64,000 nt of DNA from Lottia gigantea (Eukaryota > Mollusca > Gastropoda > Lottiidae). The stretch lies in contig NW_008708401.1 of the NCBI RefSeq assembly GCF_000327385.1, forward strand, positions 2,873,165 through 2,937,164, in the 5' to 3' direction. A program made the position numbers and the translations under genes. The notes under the pieces were generated by a model. That model worked only from the letters and a program-made list of their open reading frames with translations. It made no database searches and was not told where the DNA came from. The stretch's first letter is position 1. Every line of letters starts with the position of its first letter. Positions 12,265 to 24,430 of the stretch are shown here, piece after piece.

Positions 12265-15200
12265 ATTGTGGTGTTGTGTGAATGTGATGCTGTTTGACTG
12301 CTACATTTCCATTCTTATCATTCTTAATTTATTGATGTCTGCTCAAAGATCTGGAAATATTTTATGGGAGTTTTATTGTGTTGGAGCTCAACTGGACAAT
12401 TTCAATAAGGAATGAAAGAGAAATGTGTCATCTTTAGTTGATTTACAGTGATAACAGTAATCAGTCAACTGTATTTATTCCACTCAACAAGGGTGTGTCA
12501 GTCAAATGTTCATCCTCATTCCAATATGTGTCAAGGTAACTTTCTTCCTATGAGGAGCTGTCCTTCAGAGTTATATCATGAAAGATATTGGAAGACAGAT
12601 TGGAAACATTCAAATTCTAAAATCTGTGTTTAGGTAGAGATTCTGTGTAAGCTTGTCCAAAGTCTGCTGCAAACTTGCTCACAGCTGTATTATTTTGCAT
12701 AGCCTGTGTGTCAGTTTCCTTCATAATCTTCCAGGATGTCAACTAACCTGTCTGCTAACATCATTAGCTATGTTCACTCTGTGAAGGATGCCAAGTTACA
12801 AAATGTAATCAAGTGTTTGCTCAAATTCAGTATCTAGACATGGACACAAGTTGAATTCTTAAGCCTGTGATAACAACTCAGGTATGGTGTCTGGATTAGT
12901 CAAAATATTTACAGTTTTCAGGAGATAATTTACAGTGAAAGTGAATACTTAAGTCGGTTATCTTCAATACTTGAAATATTGTGACATTCAACAATTAACA
13001 TCTCTCAATAAAAATATAGACAAATCTAAACTTGGCAACTCAGTATCAAATTATTCTTTAAATAAAGAAAAAGAAAAACCAAATTACTTATCAGAAGAAT
13101 GTTAAGAAATGCACCAGTTACAGGCTGTAGTTATACATGTCTGTCTTCCATATTACCATATCCACCTTATTAAAGATTATCTATAACTTTGATGTCTATA
13201 AGAACAATATAGTCTAGCTGAGTTTGAGATCCAGTATAATATCAAAATCATACATACATTTGTAATGTGATCTTAATTCAAGTATGTTTCAATTGATATT
13301 ACACATATACAATGAACAATTACAAAGTCATCTAAGTTATTTCTTAAAACTCATATCATGAAGAGACTTGGAAGTGATTTTGATGCCTTCTTGGGAATGC
13401 TAAGAGATTCCATTTTACCATGTTGATTTCCTGTCTGACATCAGTGGTTCCTGTTATTCCAGAAAGATCATATTACTTCAACACTATCTCAAACTATTCA
13501 AACAAAATGGTAATTGCTCTTGTAAAATCATTACCTGTTCTGTAATTGTAGAAAACTTTTATTGCTAAAGTTGGGCAAGAAATTCCATGTAATTTATAGA
13601 AACAAAATTCTTGAAATATCATGTTATAGAATCATAATCCATGTTATTTGCTTGCTTCATTAGGTTTATTTGATCGATAAATAAATTTGAGATGTTTTTT
13701 TTCTCACTGAATGTCGATTTGTGCTCAATTGAATCATTTCTGCCGATTCCTTTGATTTTGCCTTGGTTTGTACTTTGTACTAATAGTTAATTATAAGAGC
13801 AGTATTAACATGGATCTATAACTTAAATTTCTATAGATAACTTGGTAATCTTTGTTATAGTTTGGTATAACTTTCTAAAGCAGCTTGGGCAATTTAGTTT
13901 TCCATCATCTTAGTCACATTAATCTGCCCAATGAGTTCATAGAAATATTTAAGTTTAGCACTGATTTTGTAAGGATGACACTAAATGATCAAACTGAATG
14001 ATCAAACTCAAACCTGCTGTAATGTTAGCAGTGTAGTTTCATAGAGTTATAAAATAAACAAGTCTGAAGTTTTTAACAGAGGAACCTGTAGTAAGCATTT
14101 CTGATTAGAATTCTATGTTTTTGTTAAACTTTTAGTCCTGTAAATACCTGTAGTTATTTTCTATTTCCACAATGTTTTCTGTACCAGTTATTTAGCAATG
14201 TATCTGATGAATCACTTTGATCCTGATCTATGACGTAGCATTGTGAACAACTTTGATATAATTTGTTATTAGGGATGAGGATGCTTTTAATGAATTTTAA
14301 TTATTATTTTGTCTGGAGACAATTAAACATGGAATGTTGTTGATTATCATAATTTTTGTGAAGATTGTGTAATGAATTTTGATGTGGCTTTGCATTAATT
14401 TATTTGCTCAATTTGAAAAATTATCATGTGATTTGAGTTTAGAAGGCCTGTTTATATTTTGGTGGAAAGATCTCGAAAGGATCCCAAAAATTTCAACCAG
14501 ATATTTAGCAAGATGTCAGGATTGCATTCTGAATGTGGTTAATTGCTCGATGAGATATAATTTATATTCAATGTTCAAATGATCTAATTTCATGAAATCA
14601 AAGTATATTACAATAGAACTGAGATCAAGGCTGTCTCTACAGTCTAGTTCAAATTTAAGTTAATCTTGAATTTATGATCATTGTCAGATTTATTTGTTAT
14701 TGTTGCTTTAGTTGGATAAAGGTATTTATGTACATCTGGGAATATTTCAGATAGTCTCTGATATCACTTGGAAGTGGACATTAACTTGTATACCATACCA
14801 ATCAATTTTTCACCAAAAGATTACTTGTCGATATATCAAAAATGAAGTGATTATGATTTGGCCCAATGTATATAAATATCTTTGTCTTATACTTAATGTT
14901 ACTCTTTCCCTTTTTCTACTATTAAATGATTAACTTAAAATTTGTTTTTCTTTTCTTGGAAATGGAGCTTTACATCCAAAATTATCAAAGAAGAAAAAAT
15001 GTGTCAATCAAATATACTTTTAGGCCACTAGGGAGAATTTCGAAAGAAAATCAAATCTGGTCTTGAATTAAGGTTAAGAATATTATCCACTTTTACATTT
15101 TACCAGCATTGGCTACATTTTCTGTCAGGTGACTCACTTAATGGTTAAGAATTTCGCAATCACATGAAATTTCCACTGACTGACAGCTAAGCGTTAGCTC

Positions 15201-15870
15201 CCACGAAAAGCATCATATCAAATTGTCAAGATGAGGAAAACATAGGATCAACCTGAGCCCACCTCTACATGAAAAATATTAAATACATGGTGAATTGTTT
15301 TTACTTGTCAACTCTTATCAAACATTCAAAGGAAGTTGGGGATAATAGTAAACTCAGGAGATTCAAATTTAAAAAAAAGTCAAGTCAAACCTAGGTTTAT
15401 TAGGCAAGTGTTATACTTATTAGTAAAGACTAGAGAACAATCCATATAATACTAGCAGATTGTTAATTTAATAATAATAATAATTAATACAATATTTGAT
15501 GCTACGTTAATCAGGCTGTAATCTTGTGGATCAAATTTTCATTATAAATAGGAAATTTAACCTTAGAATGCAGCTGATATGTGTGTGTGCCATATTTAGT
15601 ATACATGTACCAAAAAATAAATAGTTTGCACTAACTTTTTGCACTGTCAAAAAAAAATGTCTTCATAGGTGGAAGAACTCTTTGGCAACTCAAAACAATG
15701 AAAAATCTAATTCAAGAAATAAAAGTTAATTTAAGTTCTACAATTATCAGTTAAGACTAGAGTTGTAACTAAACTATTTCTGAAAATGTTTGATACAATA
15801 TACAAAAACATTTGATTTTAAATTTGTTGGATTAATATCATAAGTTTTGTGAAATTGTGCTTACTCAGTG

Positions 15871-16122
15871 TTAGATTGTGATGTGAATACAATCCTCATT
15901 AGGGTTGTGACAGGGGTTTTTGGTATTGGTATAATAATAAGTAATACAATGACGCAAAGTAAATAATAATAAAATGATAACAAATGTTAACATAACAATA
16001 ATCAGGCATCTATTTGGCTTAACCTTGTTCCAGTTGTTAGGTTCTAGTTTCAATTTATCAATGCTTACCTTTTTCGTTACTCGCACAGTATGAAAGGGAC
16101 ACACACAGTCCCCAAGTGGCAT
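15871..16122 (-). CDS. Doubtful small single-pass membrane ORF, 83 aa
   Basis: The frame begins MPLGDCVCPF, has a basic stretch (KPNR), then one clear hydrophobic segment (CLIIVMLTFVIILLLFTL) and a cysteine-containing tail, and ends ITI. I do not recognise it. The start context is weak. A competing reading exists: a splice-like acceptor near 16151 and a good donor (AAAAAG, then GTAAGC) near 16072 bound a different frame reading TPDATWGLCVSLSYC. Either could be a lone exon of an unseen gene, or both could be chance. It lies about 1.7 kb downstream of the clathrin-like stop on the same strand, but no phase-consistent join to that gene was found. Confidence 0.25.
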   Translation of the reverse strand: MPLGDCVCPFHTVRVTKKVSIDKLKLEPNNWNKVKPNRCLIIVMLTFVIILLLFTLRHCITYYYTNTKNPCHNPNEDCIHITI

Positions 16123-16960
16123 CAGGAGTTTCAGATGTCAAAGGAAACTAGATTATGTCAAATAGATATTACCTTACAATATACATGAATAATAATACAT
16201 TTAAATAATAATATAGCACTATACTAAATTTCTTTATAATTATAAACAATGTTCTATATCATATAATACTATAAGATAGTACCAAACTAATCTCTATATA
16301 ATATATAATAGCTTTATATCTCAAAATATAGACCAGCTTTTTATAGTAAAATCTTTTATATTGCACTGTCATAAAAATGTGTTAGTACCTAATATTACTG
16401 CAATTATAAACAAAACAAAGAAAAGAAAGGATTTGGAAGGGTTTTATAACTTCTATTTACATCATTCTTTAGTTTCTGTAATTCTAAATCTTGTCAAGTC
16501 ACCATCAAAAACAACTTCAAGCTAACCAGTATTTGTAATAGCTCTTTTAAAGACATTTTGAGAACATGTCAGAAGTTCAATGCCAATTGTATCAAATGTC
16601 AAAGAAAAGTCTGTATCAAATCATATAAGGAAGGCCATGTAATAAGCAAAGAATAAAAGTAAAATACCCCCAAAATGGGAAGAGGGACCCAAATTTCAGA
16701 TGGGGTCTATAAGCCACAGTGAAAGCTTAGTCTATATCAAAAATCAATTAGGAAGACAGAAATAATAATAGGTAAAAGTAAAGATAAAAGTACATTACTT
16801 GTGACCCAGGAAAAAAAATGTCACAATAACCTATGTTAATACCCAACCTTGAAGGTAACAGAAGTTATATTGGTCACTGATAAAAGATCTATTTTATCAA
16901 TACCTATGGACAGTGATTTTAATAGATATACCATACAAATAAAGATAGCTTGCCAGATAA

Positions 16961-17209
16961 TATACGCCCATTGGCAGTTTTGTTTTTGAATAAGAATATC
17001 TATTTATGGCAGCACAGAAACAATCACCAGAATAAAATATTCAGCCATATACTTCTTTTTAACTCTTTGGGGCAATATTGCATAATATTACCAAGTTTCA
17101 TCAAAATCTGTCAAGAATTGTGCCTTCTTGAGTGTTTACGAGCAATTGTGGACGGACAAACAGACATGGTTGACACCATTATACACCCCCCATTTCATGT
17201 GGGTGTATA
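16961..17209. mobile_element. Short inverted-repeat element, TATACGCCCA/TGGGTGTATA ends
   Basis: It begins TATACGCCCA and ends GTGGGTGTATA, matching the ends of the longer element at 7361-8004 with one or two changes. It shares the internal phrase for 'GTTTACGAGCAATTG', the reverse complement of CAATTGCTCGTAAAC near 7733. A second inner inverted pair (TATACACCCC at 17180, GGGTGTATA at 17201) makes a local hairpin. Non-autonomous; the 86-codon frame over it has no family resemblance. Confidence 0.6.
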
Positions 17210-17796
17210 AAATTTATAAAAAAAAAATAAATTATAACATCTATAAGGTTTATATTATATCTTTATCTATTGTGAACTATGTGCTGTCACATCAATAAGA
17301 CTAGACAATATTGTGTCAAGTGCAATATTTATCAATATTTATCATCAATATTATTACATTTGGGTATTTATAGAAATGTTTCATACAAAGGTGCTAAGGT
17401 TTGTATAAAACTGGATATAAAGTGAAATTTACAATCACATTTAGCTGATAACAAAGAATGAAAATTATCTGTCAGTCTGACAGAAATATAATTTGGATAC
17501 CTGTTTTTTTCTTTATGGAACTTTGGTAGTATGTTTCAACTTGGCCAGAACATGACAGATATAACCATCTGTAAGTGTTACATAAAGTTGGATTCTCCCC
17601 TCAATCTTCAAACAATTTAAAATAAAGATAACAAATAACAATTTTGATTCATGCTTCCATTCAACTTTAAAAACTTTGAGACTGTTTTCTTCTTAAGTCA
17701 ATTTGATACAAGACAAAATAAATATATATATAAAACTAATATAAAATTTATCAGGCATCTATCTAAGATCTGAGACTATATACCTCTTGATGTACA

Positions 17797-20700
17797 CTAT
17801 GGAGTTGTAATGGCCTGCTCCAATCTATTAGCTTGGTGGGATTTCTTTCCTGTTTCACGTAAATATGATATCACACTTTCCTTCTCTAGATCTATGGTCA
17901 GAACCTAAAATTCATAAAAGATTTTCAAGGTATTTAAGAGGGATATATGGATATTTGCTTTATCAGCTGAGAGAGCTCCATTTCAGCTGTCAATATCAGT
18001 TTTCAAAATGAAACTCAAATGTCGGTTGTTGGTAATATTAGAAAAATGTAACAACAATCTAACACAAACCAGACCACCTCAAGTAACACCTAGAATACCC
18101 TGTGTATCTGTATTAAACACCTACCTGATCACCTCTGGTAACACCTAGAATACAATGTGTATCTGTATTTAACACCTACCTGTCCACCTCTAGTAACACC
18201 TAGAATACCCTGTGTATCTGTATCTAACACCTACCTGTCCACCTCTGGTAACACCTAGAATACAATGTGTATCTGTATTTAACACCTACCTGTCCATCTG
18301 TAGTAACACCTAGAATACAGTGTGTATCTGTATTTAACACTTACCTGACCACCTCTAGTAACACCTAGAATACAATGTGTATCTGTATATAACACCTACC
18401 TGATCACCTCTAGTAACACCTAGAATACAATGTGTATCTGTATATAACACCTACCTGACCACCTCTAGTAACACCTAGAATACCCTGTGTATCTGTATTT
18501 AATGTGGAGGTAAAAATAATATCCATAGAGATTCTAGCACAGCATAAACATGTGGCTGTCTGTATATCACAAATATATAAATAACCATATTTAGTTATAA
18601 CAAATAATATTCCATATTCTGCTGAAACCTGAAAATATAAAAAACATACTACTGGTAAATATCTTATGCTTTTGATCACGTAGGTCTTCTTTTTCAACTT
18701 AAAAATTATTTAGCCATAGATATTTAATTACTATTTGCCTTTCATCCAAAAAAACAACTTTTAGCAACATTAGCAAAATTATACAGATACAGGGATTAGA
18801 CCACATCTGAAAGCCAGTAAAATTCAATATTTACATCATTAATTAGGATTTATTATGTGCATCAAATCATAACAAAAATTTACCTGTAAAGAAATAGGGA
18901 AATCATATCTGTCTGTATCATCTAAATATTGTACATGATCATAACAATTCCTTGGTGCAAAATTACCAACTTTATACGGACCTAATTCAATAACATGCAC
19001 CTAAAAAATATTGTTAAAATACAATTGCATAAGGTAAATCATTAAATGATAACCAAAAAGTGAATCAATTTTTTCTCTACAAATCCTCATTGATGATATA
19101 TCAAAAATATTTTGAAATAGGGATTTATTACATTTCAATATGACTGATTATTTTTACCCTACCTTGCCATGATCATGAACATCTCGGGTACAAACGAAAA
19201 ATAAAGTTGAAGGACAAGGATTATCTGTAAATTTATAACTAGCAAAACACACAGCATGGGCTGTTATACACTGAGTTATATCTTCTTCTAAATTATATAG
19301 CTGTGTTACTCCAGATATCTTATCATCCTAAAAATTTCAAAATAACATAGAACTCATATGTGATAATATATTGACAAGCAACAGAATCATCTCTTCCAAA
19401 CATACAGCCACTTTATCTTATTGATTGAAAATATGCATGTGTGGAAGAGTTCAATAAAGAATTGAGGGGTGTCAAATAATAATTCACTCCTGCATTCAAG
19501 TCTGCAGAAGTGAAATGACATGATGTTTGATATCTTAATTTAATGCTCCTGATTGGGCTAAAAAAGACTGTAAAATTTGCCAGGACAGCTGTGTAATTTC
19601 CAACTGCTGAGGGATCTTCAATGTGCAGAGCCTGAAGCAAACAATATTTATTGTCCATGGTCAAGTTTTGGTCAGCCAGTTTCTCTGCATTGAAGAAATA
19701 TTACAGATATTGTACAAAGCACGTCATAAATCAGTTTAAACATACCTCAGGAGTCATTCCTGTAACAGCTAACCATTTTACTGCAGGGTCAGTTTTATAG
19801 CTGACTATTTCACTGAAAGCTAGTCGACTATGTCTATTAAACATCTTCTCTGGTGGACAACTTCCTTGATTAAAAATAATAACATATTTCCTTCAATCTT
19901 GTATCAGCAACGTCAAACTTTTAATAATATAGTTGGACAAAAGTTTGGTGCAAAAGGTCAGAAGATAAATGTGGATAAAACCAGCCCTGATATTTTTTTT
20001 CTCTCAGCAGACTAATTTCATCAGAGGTAGATTATATCAAAGACTATTTAAATGCACAGACAGCATTGTATTCATTTCAATTTATGGATTATTCTAATAC
20101 TTGTATAAAATCTGAATAACAATAGCATCAATTTTGTTGAAGTTAAAAAAAAATACCTTGCCACAGATCCCAATGATATATAGATGTTTCTGTTACCATA
20201 GCTATGACATCAGAGTTGACCCATGTCCAATATACCACTGCTTCATGTAATCTAGTTTTACTAATTAATACTTTAGTATCAAGATTAAAGACTTCAAATC
20301 TCAGACCAGCTGCAATGAAAAAACAGACATCATCTCATTTGAATTTTTTTTAAAATGAATCCTAGAACAGTTTCTGCAGTTCTATGGCACAGGCGGTTAG
20401 AGCATTGGAAACTTTACATTTGCTAGCTTAAGTCAAACAAATGGGTTCTAACTTAACACAAATTCCAATTGCTCTGTCGTTTTCTCGCTCCGGTTCAATA
20501 AGCTAGCTTACTTTGCTAAAATCTCAAGGTCCTCAAATTGCAAGGGTAGTCTATAATAGAACAATACAATCCAATTCATACCTTTTAAGGCCATAATAGG
20601 TTGTGTTGGATTCATAATAACTGAATCAGCAGTAGTTTGACCTGCATAAGATATTGAACCATCCTTGGGATTTAAAACTGTTACCTACAATAAAATAATG

Positions 20701-21748
20701 CTACTCATTAGAAATCCATATGAATTTAAAATGAAATAAAATATCTCCTACATGGTAATGATTATCATACCTACAGTATCTCTAATGATACAAAGATCTG
20801 TATTCTGATAATTTAAATCTATTATGTTACTAATTTAACATGGGTAAAGTTACATATCATTAATATATTTTCCTGTCAAGAAGGTTGCACAGGTCAAAAT
20901 ATTAGATTTTGTACATACGTTAAGATATTTTCACTTACCATAGCTTTTTGTGCATTGTCTTCACTTTTACCATGTCTGATAGCTATCCATCTATCTGATA
21001 TCATAGTGACTCTTGACCATGTTACTTGATCTGACGGCACCCCGATATGTGCCAACTGCAAACAAAGATACCTTATATATTTTCATAGGCATACACATGC
21101 TTCATCAAATAATAAAGCCACAATTCAGCTTACAATATACTTCCAATGAAGAAGCTAGCCTTTAAACTAGATAGTAAGACCTGACAAGGCAACAAAATAG
21201 AGGACTGTGGGGCAGCTAATCAATAAAGAAGACAGTAGCAGAGCAGATCTTGAAAGACAAATTATTGACTGTTAAATGGTTAGATGAGGCATATTCCAGT
21301 CAGTTCTGAAAAATGAAAATTTTTTATGCCAAAGGCCCAAAACCGTTGAGGGTCAACAACCTAACGTGTGTCGTCTCTCAAATTGAGACTAACAGATTTC
21401 AATCTCCATTGAATCAAACAGACTTTTACTTGATCACACATTTTGATCAATGGAATGATAAGATGGAAAACTGATACACATCCTCACCAGCTCAGACAGG
21501 TGTCAAATGATCCAGTGGATATCATTTCAAAGCAGGGTTATATATCTAACCTATAAAAACCCTTAATGTCCTTATATAGCTACAAAGGTCGAAGGATTAT
21601 GAACAGGGGAGAAATACAGGAAGAAATAAAGTCATAAAGGAAGAAGAAGATATCTTTTTCTTTTTTTAGTTAGATCACCAACCTGCAACATTTCAGTAAT
21701 GGTGATAGGTTGCCCTTTATCATTGTGAATAGTGTTGTTATTACTCAT
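17797..21748 (-). CDS. Clathrin heavy-chain terminal-domain-only paralogue
   Basis: Nine exons join in phase: 21748-21683, 21055-20939, 20684-20582, 20309-20157, 19864-19746, 19327-19163, 19000-18884, 18628-18455 and 17904-17797, giving 373 aa. The whole length aligns by eye with the N-terminal seven-bladed propeller of clathrin heavy chain (PITITEMLQL, ADSVIMNP, ALKAG, MFNRHSRLA, VITKYGYLYICD, GILGVTRGGQV). The start of the linker (DLEKESVISYL) follows, then stop. Clathrin is usually about 1675 aa; the ankle, leg, light-chain and trimerisation regions are absent. No leg exon is seen in the 5.5 kb beyond. In clathrin this propeller binds adaptors; here the clathrin-box pocket differs (human Thr87, Gln89, Lys98 become R99, E101, L110; Phe and Lys96 remain). 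It is divergent, so probably not the essential CHC gene. Divergent promoter shared with SBDS. Function beyond adaptor binding is unknown. Confidence 0.85.
18070..18501. repeat. 55-bp minisatellite containing an exon end and its splice donor
   Basis: Eight units repeat at exactly 55 bp; TAACACC begins at 18084, 18139, 18194, 18249, 18304, 18359, 18414 and 18469. On the minus strand each unit reads the exon 8 end (peptide NTDTQGILGVTRGGQ), then the donor CAG|GTAGG. Six further donor copies end exon-like sequence at 18400, 18345, 18290, 18235, 18180 and 18125; the one at 18345 reads GTAAGTG. The last copy (18070) has lost the CAG. Reading past the first donor meets a stop at 18410-18412, so only the 18455 donor allows a join to exon 9. 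Confidence 0.95.
19490..19665 (-). repeat. Dispersed SINE-like repeat copy
   Basis: Read on the minus strand it contains GCTCTGCACATTGAAGATCC, CAGTTGGAAATTACACAGCT and GTCCTGGCAAATTTTACAG in the same order as the fuller copy at 25650-25995. It lies in intron 5 of the clathrin-like gene. Confidence 0.6.
20380..20560 (+). repeat. Probable tRNA-derived SINE head
   Basis: TGGCACAGGCGGTTAGAGC (near 20394) resembles a tRNA A box, and GGGTTCTAAC (near 20445) a B box at roughly tRNA spacing. The flanking tail is not tRNA-like. It does not fold into a complete tRNA as written, so it is read as a degenerate SINE in intron 3 of the clathrin-like gene. Confidence 0.4.
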
Positions 21749-22242
21749 TGTGAGCTTTTCACTATGACTTTAAGGCCATCTTAATCAAACTTATCAATTA
21801 TATCAAATGTCATCAACACTCCCACTATCTACGGAATTACATCTTTCTATAGAGAGGTCAAGAAGTTCTGTTTCCCAGTTCCTGCGAGCCCAGCACCACC
21901 TACAGAACTCTTCAAAGTAAAAAAATCACAAAAAGTCTTATTTCCTGTCAGACCACAGGCAATAGCTTAACATTATATGTCAAACTCTTGTACAATTTCT
22001 GTTTTACTCCAAGCTACTAGATTTGATCAAATAGCGTTTCTGTGTTTTCGATTATTGGAGTTCCAGGGTTGAAAGCTTAACAAATTCTATAAAATGATAA
22101 CATAATTATGCAAGCATAGAATGAGTTGACAAATAAATTTAACGAATGCCTTTGGTATATTATTTACTTCCGGTCCAGATTTGGTATCGTATTTTTATTA
22201 TTATTTCACGCTAGGTCGGATTTAAAACCAAAATCTTAAACA
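21749..22242. promoter_or_regulatory. Divergent promoter, clathrin-like / SBDS
   Basis: 494 bp separate the ATG of the minus-strand clathrin-like gene (21748) from the SBDS ATG (22243). The only strong motif seen is ACTTCCGG at 22166-22173, the core ETS/GABP site common in housekeeping bidirectional promoters; it lies about 70 bp before the SBDS ATG. No TATA box is evident. Both 5' leaders must lie here, so the true promoter is shorter. Confidence 0.6.
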
Positions 22243-24430
22243 ATGGCCTTGAAACAACCCACTGGTCAAAAGCGTTTAACCAATATTGCTGTAATAAGAT
22301 TGAAGAAGGGTGGCAAAAGATTTGAGATCGCCTGTTATCCAAATAAAGTCACAAGCTGGAGAAATAAAGTGTAAGTAGTACAGGGTCAAGGTAAGGCCTA
22401 CTGACTATTTACCCTACTTTTACCTCAAAACATGTTTACCAATTTTGGTTTTTTTGATTTAAGCTCTTGATGATAATTTTCACACATATACAGTTGTACA
22501 TCCTTAAATCTCTTGGCCTATTTGGCCTACTTACTACTATCAGATATTCACTGACCCTTGCCGCTAGTCTCCTCTGATTTACTATTTAAAGTAAGGCCTA
22601 CTCTGTGAGTGTGACCATGATAGGTATCTATTCTAATAGAACTGGTTTTAAGAACTATGGATGGGTATATCTCACAATCACAATGCTTTACCTATTTTCT
22701 AGATGTTTGTTTTTGTTTTTAATTAGTGTGTTTACTTAGGTCTTTAAGTTAAGCCTGAGACCTTTCCAATTTAACATTTAAGAGAGAGAATACCAAACAA
22801 TAAATCAAACAAGAAGACACTGTAATTTATAGATTATCTTTTTTTTTTTCATATATTTTAGAGAGACAGATATAGATGAAGTTTTACAGACACATACAGT
22901 TTTCACCAATGTTTCGAAAGGTGAAGTTGCAAAGACTGCAGATTTAAAGAAAATTTTTGAAACTGATAATCATTCAGAAATATGTTTAAAGGTATAACAT
23001 TTCTTTAACTGATTTGTCAAATGCATTTTCATTTTTTTTTAAATGAACTGGTGTTGGACAAGTCATATCTCCCCTAATTCCAGTGAACCCAGCTGCAAAT
23101 TGGTACATGAAATGTGAGAAAAATCAATGCCAAATGATTTGACCAACGGCAAATTGGTTGAAAGGATCCTCATGAATCTAAGTTATGATCTTTGCTAAAT
23201 ATCTACATAATTTCTTCACATTTCAGATTTTGGCTAAAGGTGAATTACAAGTATCAGAAAAAGAGCGGCAGGCCAATGCTGAGTCAATGTTTCGTGATAT
23301 AGCTACAGTTGTATCAGATAAATGTGTTAATCCTGACACCAATAGACCCTATCCTGTTACAATGATAGAAAAAGCTATGAAGGATTTACATTTCTCAGTG
23401 AAACCAAATAAGAACTCAAAACAGCAGGTTAGTTGTCTGCTTCTCCTGATTATGATATATAATGTCCACAGTACAGCTGGTTTTGACAAGGGGTTCAATA
23501 ATTTATATGTAGATGCCTATAGTTAGTAAAGAAACTTGTTGAACAGGAAAGGAAAACAGATATTGAAAAGTCAAAAACAAGAATTCTGATCATTCTGCAG
23601 TGCAAAGACTCTTGGTTTAAATCTTATTTACAAGACTTCATATGTTACTATTGGTAATCCTTTATATTGCTGACAAAATAAGAAATTGTGCCGAAAGATA
23701 TTTTTATGTGAATCTTTGTATTGTATTATAGGCATTAGAAGTAATCAAACAATTTAATGAAAAAGAAGTTATTAATATACAAAGAGCAGAAATGAGAATA
23801 AGAGTTGTTGCACCAGGTCGGTAAAAGTTATTTTTTATGTGGCAAAGAATTGGAAGACAAAAAAAAAAGCAAACGAAAAAATTTCAAAGATATCCAGGAA
23901 ACCCTCTGAGGGAGTTCTATGGCCAACTATTTAAAATGATTTAAATAAACTACTGCAATGACCTTTCTTAAGCAAGTCAGTTTCTGTTGAGGGATATACC
24001 ACTCATTGCTTAAATATCAGTTGTTAGTCAACAGTAACCATGGAGATATATCAAAAATTTCAGCAAAAGATGGTAAAAAATTAAGAGAGAAAATAAGAAA
24101 GATAGCTAGTCAAGTTGAAGAAGATAGTTTTGATGAAGATCTTCAAATGGTAAGCTTATTGAATACGTTCAAAAACTCCTTTAAAAAAGAACTGCTAATT
24201 ACTATACCAGCACTTGCTCTGAAATACCTTTGCTTATAATGTGCAGGTTTTTTTTAATCTGAATTCGTATTATGATGAGTCAAATTTTTCTTTTTTATTA
24301 GGTTGTATTAATAGACCCAGGATGTTATAGAGAAATAGATGAAATCGTCAAACATGATACTAAGGGTAAAGGTTCATTTGAAATATTGAATTTAAAAAAT
24401 GTAGAAGAAGGTGACGAGAAACTAGGATGA
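22243..24430 (+). CDS. SBDS: SBDS ribosome maturation factor
   Basis: SBDS works with the GTPase EFL1 to release eIF6 from late pre-60S subunits in the cytoplasm. Six exons join in phase: 22243-22370, 22862-22991, 23227-23427, 23732-23816, 24064-24149 and 24302-24430, giving 252 aa (human 250). The N-terminal FYSH domain is clear ([20 protein letters not shown], then [17 protein letters not shown]). The central domain ([21 protein letters not shown]) and C-terminal domain ([30 protein letters not shown]) follow. The fourth intron uses a weak donor, CCAG|GTCGGT. A GTAAAA four bases later would break the frame, so I kept the weak site. Divergent partner: the clathrin-like gene. Confidence 0.96.

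Larger units (their letters stand above)
12265..17796. other. UGCG 3' region and intergenic DNA
   Basis: After the UGCG stop, AATAAA-like hexamers occur near 13010, 13057 and 14051, so a long 3' UTR is possible, but none can be chosen. The only candidate coding sequence is a minus-strand 83-codon frame at 15871-16122. An inverted-repeat element lies at 16961-17209. The clathrin-like gene ends at 17797 on the other strand, so the two genes converge here. Confidence 0.5.

Noticed and set aside
16950-17210. Plus-strand 86-codon frame
   Set aside because: It is contained in the inverted-repeat element at 16961-17209.
18070-18501. CRISPR-like array (regular repeats)
   Set aside because: The units are contiguous 55-bp tandem copies without unique spacers, in an animal gene, and derive from the adjacent exon end.
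17797-18628. The clathrin-like gene as merely the 5' part of a full-length heavy chain
   Set aside because: Exon 9 reaches an in-frame stop after the linker start, and no leg-like exon appears on the minus strand down to the UGCG stop. It stays open only for distant exons outside this interval.
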